Positions 35,714-44,082 of a stretch of DNA of 64,000 bases are shown one piece after another; the first letter of the stretch is position 1; each line of letters begins with the position of its first letter. Source of the DNA: Sphingomonas vulcanisoli (GTDB lineage: Bacteria > Pseudomonadota > Alphaproteobacteria > Sphingomonadales > Sphingomonadaceae); contig NZ_JAAOZC010000002.1 of NCBI RefSeq assembly GCF_011761305.1, positions 120,001 through 184,000 on the forward strand. Reading direction: 5' to 3'. The position numbers were made by a program, and so were the translations under genes. Below the pieces are notes generated by a model. It saw only the letters and a program-made list of their open reading frames with translations, made no database searches and was not told the DNA's origin.

Positions 35714-38061
35714 ACGTCTCCTGCTCCCTGATCTTCCACTATGCGCGGCAGCGTGAACGACATTTGGGCGCCGCCTTCCGGCAGATTGGCGGCGCTCAGC
35801 GTGCCGCCGTGCGCTTCGATGATGCGGCGACAGATCGATAGCCCGATCCCCAGCCCCTCGCCGCTTTTGGTCGATCGGAAAGGCGCGAACAAACGTTCGA
35901 GGATTTCCGGCGACAGGCCACGGCCCTGATCGATGATGCGCACTTCCAGCATCTCTTCATCGATCGGCCGGGCGGCGATGACGATCCTGCGCCGCTCGCG
36001 GGGGACGAGCCGCAGCGCCTGCGCGGCATTGCGTACCAGATTGACCACGACCTGCTGGATTTGGATGCGATCGGCCAGGATCATCTGCGCGCGCGGATCC
36101 AACCGATAGTCGACCTCGATCTGCTGCTGGCGGGCGCCGACCAGCGCCAGCGCCACCGCTTCGCGCAGCACGTCCTCCAAGGGTTCGACCCGCATATCGG
36201 CATCGGTCTTGGCGATGAAATCACGCAGGCGCCGGATGATCTCGCCGGCGCGGATCATCTGGGCGTTGGCCGAGGCGATCATCTCACCAACCGCCTCGGC
36301 ACCCTCGACATCTTCCAGAAGCAACTCGGCCGTACCAAGGAAATTGGCGCCAGCGGCGAGCGGCTGATTGAGCTCATGCGCCAGACCCGAGGCAAGCTCG
36401 CCCACTGCGTTGAGCCGGGCACTATGAGCATAGTCCTGCTGGAGCGCGGCGAACTGACGATCGGCCTGCTGGCGCGCGGAAATGTCGCGGACAAAGACGG
36501 TGAACCATGGGCGGCCATCCACCATCACCTCACCGAAACTATATTCGGCGGGGAACTGGCTGCCGTCCTTGCGCTGCGCTGTGAAGACCTGGTCGGCTGC
36601 CGACGTGCGCATCCCGCCGGGCGCAATGCCCAGCGCGATCTGCGCCGCCGCGACCTGCGCATCGGTCTCGGGCAACAGCGTCAAGGCGCTTCGGCCGACG
36701 ATCTCTTCAGCGGAAAAGCCGAACAGGCGTTCGGCGGCGCTGCTGAAACTGCGAACAATGCCCTCCCGATCGAAGATGACCATCGCATCGGGCACGGTGC
36801 GCAGCATTGATAGCCATTGCGCCTCCCGCCGCGCGATATCGGCTTCGCGCCGGACACGCTCCGTCACATCGATGTTGACGCCGGTGACACGCACGAGCGC
36901 GCCGCTGGAATCGAAGAATGTACGCGCCGATCCCTCAAACGTCCGCTGCTCGCCGTCCTTGCAATTCATTCGATACGTAAAAGTATACCGGTCGCGCCTG
37001 TTTTCGGCGGCATCGGCGATGGCAGCCATCACCTTTTCGGCATCTTCGGGTACAATCAGATCCATCCAGCTTTTCAAATCGGTGATAGTGCCCGGGGCGA
37101 TAGCGATCCGCTCCTCCGCGCCCGGGCTCCAGCGCAATTGATCGCCCGCCAATTGCCAATCGAACAGACCGATACGGTGCGCCTCCAACGCATGGTCCAG
37201 CCGCGCATCGCTTTCCTCGAGCGCCGCGTGGCTGCGCGCGATGCGTGTGACGCCAATGCCGATCAGGCAGAGCCCGACCGCCAGTTCGGCGGTAAGTGCC
37301 AGCACATAAGCGGTGAAGGTCGTCGCCAACCCGTCGACCGCCAGGGCATGTTCCAGCGGCACCAGCCCCGCCGGCAGAATCATCAGAATCGGCAGGCCGA
37401 TGATGATGGCATCGAAGCTCGGCTTGCCCGGTCCGAACAGGCCGGCGGGATCGGTCTTTGAACGATAGACCAACGGGAGGCAGGCGAGGCAAACCATCGT
37501 GATCGCGCCGGGCGGCGAGCAGGTCAGCCGGATCGACTGCCCCGCCACCTCCGGCCCGAACCCCGCCATCAACAATCCTGCCGATAGCCAGCCGAAGCCC
37601 ATGACGATGGCGCACAGCAGGAAGACGAGGATCTCCCGCCGCCGGTCGCCATGCACCGCGATCAACGTCGCCGCCGCCGTCGCAATCAGCGCAAGCGTCG
37701 ACAGGAACGTGATCCGGCCGACTGTCGGCAGGCCCAGTTGCTCAAGGGAAGATCCGAACAATAAGGTATCGATGCCGATCGATCGGCCAAGCGCATATTC
37801 AAGGAGCGTGAGCAGGCCGATCATGATGGGCAGGGCCAACGTCCAGCTGCCCGCCCGCCGCTGTCCAGCGAGGATGAGAGCCTGCCCGATACCAAGCGCG
37901 AGATTGGCGGCGGCAGCCATGGGCCAAATAGACCACGGCGTGCCCAGCCGATAGAGCAAGGGCGCGTCAATCACCCTGCCAATAAGCGATGCGGCGGGAA
38001 CGAGCAGCCCGAGCGCCAGCAAAAGCAGCCCGAAACCGCCTACACTGCGCAGCTCTCGCAT
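35692..38061 (-). CDS. Membrane-bound PAS sensor histidine kinase (FixL-like)
   Basis: About 789 residues. The N-terminal half has some eight membrane segments, then two PAS domains (about 290-410 and 420-540), then HisKA with phospho-His in ELASGLAHELNQPLAAGANF and a HATPase with NLVRNAAQAL, DQGRGLSPE and GLGIGLSICRRI. The second PAS resembles the FixL sensor PAS, but the region where FixL carries its haem-binding His has none (TDAQVAAAQIALGIAPGG), so haem-based oxygen sensing is unlikely. Works with the overlapping FixJ-type regulator. A TTG start at 38121 is possible; the ATG at 38061 is preferred. Confidence 0.9.
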   Translation of the reverse strand: MRELRSVGGFGLLLLALGLLVPAASLIGRVIDAPLLYRLGTPWSIWPMAAAANLALGIGQALILAGQRRAGSWTLALPIMIGLLTLLEYALGRSIGIDTLLFGSSLEQLGLPTVGRITFLSTLALIATAAATLIAVHGDRRREILVFLLCAIVMGFGWLSAGLLMAGFGPEVAGQSIRLTCSPPGAITMVCLACLPLVYRSKTDPAGLFGPGKPSFDAIIIGLPILMILPAGLVPLEHALAVDGLATTFTAYVLALTAELAVGLCLIGIGVTRIARSHAALEESDARLDHALEAHRIGLFDWQLAGDQLRWSPGAEERIAIAPGTITDLKSWMDLIVPEDAEKVMAAIADAAENRRDRYTFTYRMNCKDGEQRTFEGSARTFFDSSGALVRVTGVNIDVTERVRREADIARREAQWLSMLRTVPDAMVIFDREGIVRSFSSAAERLFGFSAEEIVGRSALTLLPETDAQVAAAQIALGIAPGGMRTSAADQVFTAQRKDGSQFPAEYSFGEVMVDGRPWFTVFVRDISARQQADRQFAALQQDYAHSARLNAVGELASGLAHELNQPLAAGANFLGTAELLLEDVEGAEAVGEMIASANAQMIRAGEIIRRLRDFIAKTDADMRVEPLEDVLREAVALALVGARQQQIEVDYRLDPRAQMILADRIQIQQVVVNLVRNAAQALRLVPRERRRIVIAARPIDEEMLEVRIIDQGRGLSPEILERLFAPFRSTKSGEGLGIGLSICRRIIEAHGGTLSAANLPEGGAQMSFTLPRIVEDQGAGDVCVTSMS

Positions 38062-38230
38062 CCCCCGCAGCACAGGCTGCAAGTCGCTTCTCCCAAGCCT
38101 GCCGACGCGCCTCTGCCGCAAGCCCTTGATCTTCCCGCGTTCAGTCTAAGCGCGCACGCGCACGCATTTCAATGCGATAATGTTCAACAAAACAGGCCCG
38201 GAAGACGAGCCGATCACTTGCCGGTGCCAA

Positions 38231-40081
38231 TCAGCCCGCCAGACGCTGCTCGAGCGCTTGCTGCTCGGCAAGCAGTGCTGCGGGCACCTTGCCCAATTTA
38301 TCGAAATCCGCCGCGCTGGCCTTGGCTTCCTCGCGCCACACCGATGGATCGACGCGGAGCAATTCGGCCATCGCCTCAACGGAGATCGTGAGACCCGATA
38401 CGTCCAGCGCACCCGGCGTCGGCAGGCGGCCGACCGGGCTGTCCACGGCATCGGCTTCGCCCTCGCACCGCGCGACGATCCACTTGAGCACGCGGATATT
38501 ATCGCCATAGCCCGGCCACAGGAATTTGCCGTTGGCGCCCTTGCGGAACCAGTTGACCAGGTAAATCTTGGGCAACTGGCCGCCATCGCTGTCCGCCGCT
38601 TTGCCGAGGCGCAGCCAATGCTCGAAATAATCGGCCATGTTGTAGCCGCAGAAGGGCAGCATCGCGAAGGGATCGCGGCGCAACTGGCCCGCCTTGGCCT
38701 CCGCTGCCGCTGTGGTTTCCGATGCGATATTGGCGGCGAGATAGACGCCATGCTGCCAGTTGAAGCTCTCCGTCACCAGCGGCACCGCCGTGGCGCGGCG
38801 GCCGCCAAACAGGATCGCCGAGATCGGCACGCCGGCCGGATCGTCCCACTCGGAGGCGATCGCCGGGCACTGATCGGCGGGCACGGTGAAGCGCGCGTTG
38901 GGGTGCGCGGCGGGCGCGCCGCTCTCGGGGGTCCAGGCCTGGCCGCGCCAATCGATCAGATTCGCGGGCGGGGTGTCGGTCATTCCCTCCCACCAGACGT
39001 CGCCATCGGTGGTCAGCGCGGTGTTGGTGAAGATGGCGTTGGCGTAAAGCGAATCGATCGCATTCTTGTTAGTCGCGATTCCGGTGCCCGGCGCCACGCC
39101 GAAGAAGCCCGCTTCAGGGTTCACCGCATAAAGACGGCCGTCCTTGCCGAAGCGCATCCAGGCGATGTCGTCGCCGATCGTCTCGGCCTTCCAGCCGGGA
39201 ATCGTCGGCTCCAGCATCGCCATATTGGTCTTGCCGCACGCGCTCGGGAAAGCGGCGGCGATATAATGCGTTTTCTTCTCGGGCGATGTCAGCTTGAGGA
39301 TCAGCATATGCTCGGCAAGCCAACCCTCGTCGCGCGCCATCACGCTGGCGATGCGCAGCGCGAAGCATTTCTTGCCGAGCAGCGCGTTGCCACCATAGCC
39401 TGATCCATAGGACCAGATCTCCCGCGTCTCGGGATAATGGACGATATATTTATCTTCCTGGCATGGCCACGGCACGTCCTTGGCGCCGTCGACCAGCGGC
39501 ACGCCGACCGTGTGGACGCAGCGGACGAAGAAGCCGTCATCGCCCAGCATATCGAGCGCCTGCTTGCCCATGCGCGTCATCAGCTTCATCGAGAGGACGA
39601 CATAGGCGCTGTCGGTCAGCTCGACGCCGATCGCCGACTTGTCCGAACCGATCGGGCCCATGCAATAGGGCACGACATACATGGTGCGGCCGCGCATGCA
39701 GCCGTCGAACAGCGGATTGAGCGTCTCGCGCATCTCGGCCGGCGCGCGCCAGTTGTTGGTCGGACCGGCATCCTTCTCTTCTTCCGAGCAGATGAAGGTG
39801 CGGCTTTCGACGCGCGCGACATCGCGGGGATCGGAGCGGGCATAGAAGCTGTTGGGGCGCTTGGCGGGATCGAGCGGGGTCAGCGTGCCGCCCTCGACGA
39901 GCTGCCGGGAAAGTTCGTCCCATTCGCCATCAGACCCATCGCACCAGCGAATCGCATCAGGCTTGGTCAGCGCGGCGATCTGTTCGACCCAGGCGAGCAG
40001 GCCCCCGTGGTTCGTGGTGGCGCCTTCGGACGAAAAGAGGGCCGCGACCTTGGCTTTCGCCTCCTCAAACACTGCCGCCAC
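38231..40081 (-). CDS. pckG: Phosphoenolpyruvate carboxykinase (GTP)
   Basis: Converts oxaloacetate to PEP with GTP; the committed gluconeogenic step. 616 residues, the GTP-type length. Motifs: [21 protein letters not shown], the P-loop [12 protein letters not shown] with the conserved Cys, [12 protein letters not shown], and metal residues in the same core. GTG start at 40081 with AAAGGA ahead of it. The leader carries a hairpin (40133-40165). The PEP carboxylase gene ppc lies 16 kb away, so both directions of the PEP/oxaloacetate node are encoded here. Confidence 0.96.
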   Translation of the reverse strand: MAAVFEEAKAKVAALFSSEGATTNHGGLLAWVEQIAALTKPDAIRWCDGSDGEWDELSRQLVEGGTLTPLDPAKRPNSFYARSDPRDVARVESRTFICSEEEKDAGPTNNWRAPAEMRETLNPLFDGCMRGRTMYVVPYCMGPIGSDKSAIGVELTDSAYVVLSMKLMTRMGKQALDMLGDDGFFVRCVHTVGVPLVDGAKDVPWPCQEDKYIVHYPETREIWSYGSGYGGNALLGKKCFALRIASVMARDEGWLAEHMLILKLTSPEKKTHYIAAAFPSACGKTNMAMLEPTIPGWKAETIGDDIAWMRFGKDGRLYAVNPEAGFFGVAPGTGIATNKNAIDSLYANAIFTNTALTTDGDVWWEGMTDTPPANLIDWRGQAWTPESGAPAAHPNARFTVPADQCPAIASEWDDPAGVPISAILFGGRRATAVPLVTESFNWQHGVYLAANIASETTAAAEAKAGQLRRDPFAMLPFCGYNMADYFEHWLRLGKAADSDGGQLPKIYLVNWFRKGANGKFLWPGYGDNIRVLKWIVARCEGEADAVDSPVGRLPTPGALDVSGLTISVEAMAELLRVDPSVWREEAKASAADFDKLGKVPAALLAEQQALEQRLAG

Positions 40082-40132
40082 GCGCTCGTCCTTTGCTACC
40101 AGAGAAGCCGGGCCGCGGCAGAGGCCGATAGC

Positions 40133-40165
40133 TCCCGTAGTCGCCCGCGTTAGCGGGATACGGGA
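40133..40165 (-). promoter_or_regulatory. Hairpin between tRNA-Thr and pckG
   Basis: TCCCGTA-GTCG-CCCGC, loop GTTA, GCGGG-A-TACGGGA. It sits about 50 bases upstream of pckG and 150 bases past the tRNA on the same strand; it could end the tRNA transcript or fold in the pckG leader. No U tract. Confidence 0.4.
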
Positions 40166-40316
40166 CGTGCCCCAGGCTGGCCCAAGAACCCCTCAATTCT
40201 TGATCGTAATCGCTATACTGGGGGGTAAGCTCAGGAATCAAGCGCGTTACAAGCGGCGCCTAGGCCGGAAAGCGGGTTGCCCATGAAGGGCAGACCTCAT
40301 CGAAAGGACGGACAAA

Positions 40317-40391
<75 letters not shown>

Positions 40392-40453
40392 CAGCCCTTG
40401 CGGGAAGCGGGGCCTATGGCGAAGAGGGTCCGCGAGGTCAAGGAAGCATCGGT

Positions 40454-40588
40454 ATGGCTAAAGACGACGATCGCGCGGAAAGGTTGGCGCAGGCACTGCG
40501 CGACAATCTCAAGCGCAGGAAGGCACAGACGCGCGAGCGCGACGTTCAGGAGCCTGTCAGGCGGCCAACGGCGCCGTCGCCCGACTGA
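40454..40588 (+). CDS. Small basic cytosolic protein, 44 residues
   Basis: MAKDDDRAERLAQALRDNLK and then RRKAQTRERD: a highly charged helical peptide with AAGGAAG upstream of the ATG. Short proteins of this 'AERLAxxLRxNLxRRKAQ' pattern are widespread in Alphaproteobacteria and of unknown function. Its 3' end overlaps the convergent aminopeptidase gene by 32 bases. The longer frame from 40277 runs through the tRNA and is not real. Confidence 0.65.
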   Translation: MAKDDDRAERLAQALRDNLKRRKAQTRERDVQEPVRRPTAPSPD

Positions 40589-42356
40589 GCCATTCGGCCG
40601 CCTCTCCCTCCAGCTGCGGACCGATCAGCGCGCGGACCTGCGCATGGTAATCGTCCAGCCAAGCGCGCTCATGCGGCGATAGCAAGGTCGGCTCGATCAA
40701 CGCGCGGTCGATCGGCGCTAAGGTCAGCGTTTCGAAGCCCAGCACCTTTTTCTCGGCACCCGGCACCGGCATTTCGACCACCAGAACCAGATTTTCGATG
40801 CGGATGCCGTAATCGCCGCTCTTGTAATAGCCGGGCTCGTTGGAAAGCAGCATGCCCGCGCGCAGCGGCTCGTCGCCACCCGACTGGCTCGATCCGACCG
40901 GCGATATGCGCTGCGGGCCTTCGTGGACCGAAAGGAAGCTACCGACGCCGTGGCCTGTGCCGTGCGTATAATCGAGCCCGGCCGCCCACAGATATTGCCG
41001 CGCGAAACTATCCAGCTGGCTGCCGCGCGTGCCGGCGGGGAACAGCGCCGTGGCAAGCGCGATATGGCCCTTGAGAACGCGGGTGAAGCGATCACGCATC
41101 TCCGGCTTCGGCGTGCCGACGATGACGGTGCGCGTCACATCTGTGGTGCCGTCCTGATATTGTCCGCCGGAATCGATCAGGTAGATTTCATCACGCTTGA
41201 TCGGCAGGTTCGAGGCTTCGTCGACGCGATAGTGCGGGATTGCCGCATGCGGCCCTGCAGCCGAGATCGAATCGAAGCTGAGATCACGGAGCGCGCCCGT
41301 GGCCTCGCGGAATTGCTGCAACTTTGCTGCGGCAGAAAGCTCGGTCTCTCCACCCTTTGGCGCCTCCATCGACAGCCAATGCAGGAAGCGGCATAGCGCA
41401 GCGCCGTCGCGGGCCTGCGCCGCTTTGTGGCCCGCGACTTCGACTGCATTCTTGATCGCCTTGGGCAGGATCGTCGGGTCGCGCTCGGCCCTGATGGTCG
41501 CCCCGGCCTGATCGAGGGCCGAGAAAATCGCCGCCACCGCCCGCTCCGGATCGACGGCCACCGTCTTGCCGCCCAATCCTCCAAGCGCCTGCGCGAACAT
41601 AGCCTTGGGCTGCACGCGAACGCCGTTGCCCAAATGGCGCCGAACATCCTCGCCGACCTTCTCCTCATCGACGAACAATTCAGCGGTGCCGTCGGCATGG
41701 ACCAGCGCGAAGGCCAGCGCGACGGGCGTGCGGCTGACATCGGCGCCGCGCACATTGAACGCCCAGGCAATCGAGTCGAGCGCGGACAGCACGGCAGCAT
41801 CCGCGCCTTTTTCGGCCAGCCAGTCGGCGATCTCCTGCCGCTTGGCCGCCGCGCTCTTGCCCGCAACCGCGTCCGGCTGGACGATCAGGCGCGCATCGGA
41901 CGGCGCGGGATGATCGGGCCAGACCGCATCGATCGGATTGGTATCGACCTCGACCAGCTCGGCGCCCTTGTCGGCCAGCGCCTGCTTCGCGCTCCGCACC
42001 CAGCCGCGCGTGTGTAGCCAGGGATCGTAGCCGATCCGCCCGCCCTGCGGCGCATGTTGTTCCAGCCAGGCGGCAATGCTGGTTTCGGGCACCGATTGAT
42101 ATTGCCAGTGCGCGCCATCCACCTGTTCGCGCACCTGCAGCGTATAGCGGCCATCGGTGAAGATGGCGGCATCCTCGGGCAGCACCACCGCCGATCCCGC
42201 CGACCCTTGAAAACCCGTCAGCCAGGCGAGCCGCTGCGCATAGGCACCGACATATTCGCTCATATGCTCGTCAGTCAGCGGCACGACGAAACCATCGAGC
42301 CGGCGGCGGGCGAGTTCCTCGCGAAGGGCGGCGAGGCGATCGGCGTAACTGGACAT
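40557..42356 (-). CDS. Xaa-Pro aminopeptidase (M24 family)
   Basis: 599 residues, the long three-domain form like eukaryotic aminopeptidase P1. Two creatinase-like N-terminal domains precede the pita-bread catalytic domain. Metal ligands: the Asp pair in YLIDSGGQYQDGTTDVTRT, His in HGTGHGVGSFLSVHEGP, and Glu in LLSNEPGYYKSGDYGIRIENL. Removes N-terminal residues before proline. ATG at 42356 (SSYADRLAALREELARRR) matches the family; the frame upstream to 42452 is not coding. Cytosolic. Confidence 0.93.
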   Translation of the reverse strand: MSSYADRLAALREELARRRLDGFVVPLTDEHMSEYVGAYAQRLAWLTGFQGSAGSAVVLPEDAAIFTDGRYTLQVREQVDGAHWQYQSVPETSIAAWLEQHAPQGGRIGYDPWLHTRGWVRSAKQALADKGAELVEVDTNPIDAVWPDHPAPSDARLIVQPDAVAGKSAAAKRQEIADWLAEKGADAAVLSALDSIAWAFNVRGADVSRTPVALAFALVHADGTAELFVDEEKVGEDVRRHLGNGVRVQPKAMFAQALGGLGGKTVAVDPERAVAAIFSALDQAGATIRAERDPTILPKAIKNAVEVAGHKAAQARDGAALCRFLHWLSMEAPKGGETELSAAAKLQQFREATGALRDLSFDSISAAGPHAAIPHYRVDEASNLPIKRDEIYLIDSGGQYQDGTTDVTRTVIVGTPKPEMRDRFTRVLKGHIALATALFPAGTRGSQLDSFARQYLWAAGLDYTHGTGHGVGSFLSVHEGPQRISPVGSSQSGGDEPLRAGMLLSNEPGYYKSGDYGIRIENLVLVVEMPVPGAEKKVLGFETLTLAPIDRALIEPTLLSPHERAWLDDYHAQVRALIGPQLEGEAAEWLSRATAPLAA

Positions 42357-42437
42357 GGCGTGGGACTCTGGCTTGCAAGGATTGGTCCCAATTTGAGGGC
42401 GCGGGCGAGCAATGTCACCCCCCCCTCTCCCCAACCT

Positions 42438-42518
42438 TGTGCTCCGGCGCAAGCCGGAGCGCTGGCGGCCAGCGGCAGCGCGCGAATGCTACAATGCTCC
42501 GGCCTGCGCCGGAGCACA
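42438..42518. repeat. Family E inverted repeat
   Basis: TGTGCTCCGGCGCAAGCCGG... and its inverted partner ...CCGGCCTGCGCCGGAGCACA, each a small hairpin, around a 30-base centre. Partner copy at 63446-63523. It lies between the divergent aminopeptidase and TMEM175-type genes. Confidence 0.85.
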
Positions 42519-42593
42519 GGGTTGCAGAAAGGCGCTGCCCCCTCGACAGCCGCGCCATCCCCGTGCAGCTTGGGCGTCCTGGGGAGGGGCGCC

Positions 42594-43240
42594 TTGGCTA
42601 ATAGAGAAGCGACCGTCGCGCATGGGCCCGAGCACGAGCTGGAACGGATGATCTTCTTTTCGGACGCGGTGTTTGCGATCGCGATCACCCTGCTGGTGAT
42701 CGACATTCATGTGCCGCACCTGCCGCACAATGCGCCGGACACCGATTATTGGATCGCACTGATCAATCTGGCGCCGCAGTTCAGCGGCTTCTTCATCTCC
42801 TTCTTCGTGATCGGCTTTTTCTGGGCCGGGCATCACCGGACGATGATGGTGGCGAGTCGTTATGCGCCATCGCTCAATATGCCCAACATGCTGCTGCTGT
42901 CGGGGTGGCGGCGATCCCCCTCTTCACCGGCTTCGCCAGCGCCAATCCGATGGCACGGGTGCCGGTGGTCTGTTATTGCGGCTGGCTGCTGATCACCGCC
43001 CTCGCCAATCGCCATTTGCAATCGATCGTGACCCGGCCACCGGTGCTGGATGCGCGAATCGGCGCCGAGCGGGTGGCGATGATCCGTCTTCGCGGCAATG
43101 CGGTGATCTTGGGTGCGGCGACGGCGACGCTGGTCGGCATCGTGGTGCCCATCCTGGGGCAGATGATGCTGGCGACGATGCCGTTATGGCGGCTGGCGCT
43201 GCGGCGGTTGAACAATATTCCGCGCGAGGCGGCGGGATGA
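42594..43240 (+). pseudogene. TMEM175/DUF1211-family potassium channel, frameshifted
   Basis: The first part (TTG start with GGAGG upstream) reads ANREATVAHGPEHELERM then FFSDAVFAIAITLLVIDI, the RxxxFSD hallmark of bacterial TMEM175 channels, through three or four helices to MLLLSG near 42908. Then the frame breaks. The remaining family sequence (VAAIPLFTGFASANPMARV to the end REAAG) continues in the next frame, so one G appears to be missing in the GGGG run at 42902-42905. With it restored the protein would be about 215 residues with six helices. The stop still overlaps the next start (ATGA), so the break looks recent, or is a sequencing error. Confidence 0.8.
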
Positions 43241-43962
43241 GCGCGCGGCCCGCCTACGGCATCGATGCGCCCGGCGTGGTGCGCGGGCTGGGGCTCGCTG
43301 CGGCGGTAGCGATCCCGCTGGCGATCTATGCCCGCGCGGACAGCGCGCCGGACTGGCTGCGGCTGCTCAGGCCTTCGTTGACCGGCGCGGGCGTCGGCAT
43401 GGGGCTGATGTGCCTGTGGATGCTGCTCTCCAGCCTGCTGCTCAAACAGCGCGTGGCCGGCGCGTTGCTCGATCGCGCGCCGTGGCGGGGCGACGAGCGC
43501 GTACTGGACGTGGGCTGCGGGCGCGGGCTGTTGAGCGTCGCGGCGGCGCGGCGCGTGCCCTCCGGTTCGGTGACCGCGATCGACAAATGGCAGGCCAAGG
43601 ATCTCAGCGGCAATACGGCAGCGGGCGTGCGCGCCAATGCTCTGGCGGCGGGCGTCGCGGATCGCGTGACAGTGGAGACCGGTGATGCCTGCGCATTGCC
43701 CTTTGCCGACGGCAGCTTCGATGTCGTCGGATCGATGACCGTGATCCACAACATCCCCAGCGCCGAAGACCGCGCCAAGGCGATCGCGGAGATCTGGCGC
43801 GTCACCAGGCCCGGCGGCAACATTCTGATCTACGACATCCACCATACCGGCGCTTATGCGAAGCAGTTGCGGGCGCTGGGCGCTCAAAATCTGTGGCGGA
43901 GCGGCCCGACATTTCTTTGGGGCATGTTCGATCACCGCATCAGCGCGGTGAAGCCCGCCTAA
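43237..43962 (+). CDS. Class I SAM-dependent methyltransferase with N-terminal membrane segments
   Basis: 241 residues. Two hydrophobic segments (about 14-28 and 45-65, GVGMGLMCLWMLLSSLLL) precede a Rossmann methyltransferase: SAM loop VLDVGCGRGLLS (about 86-97), acidic AIDKWQ, ETGDACALPFADGSFDVV, and a C-terminal DIHHTGAYAKQL. Probably inner-membrane attached, methylating a lipid or small molecule; substrate unknown. ATG at 43237 overlaps the TMEM175-type stop, so the two were co-translated. Confidence 0.85.
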   Translation: MSARPAYGIDAPGVVRGLGLAAAVAIPLAIYARADSAPDWLRLLRPSLTGAGVGMGLMCLWMLLSSLLLKQRVAGALLDRAPWRGDERVLDVGCGRGLLSVAAARRVPSGSVTAIDKWQAKDLSGNTAAGVRANALAAGVADRVTVETGDACALPFADGSFDVVGSMTVIHNIPSAEDRAKAIAEIWRVTRPGGNILIYDIHHTGAYAKQLRALGAQNLWRSGPTFLWGMFDHRISAVKPA

Positions 43963-43964
43963 CT

Positions 43965-44052
43965 CGTCATGCCGGACTTGTTCCGGCATCCACCCATTCG
44001 CTAGCTCTGGAGCTGATGGTTGGGTGGACCCCGGAACAAGTCCGGGGTGACG
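43965..44052. repeat. Family B inverted repeat
   Basis: CGTCATGCCGGACTTGTTCC... and ...GGAACAAGTCCGGGGTGACG arms of about 31 bases with GGTGG-type inner ends. Matches the copy inside mtaB at 13181-13268. Confidence 0.92.
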
Positions 44053-44082
44053 GAAAGGCTCGTGGAGGGTTAGACGCGGCAC

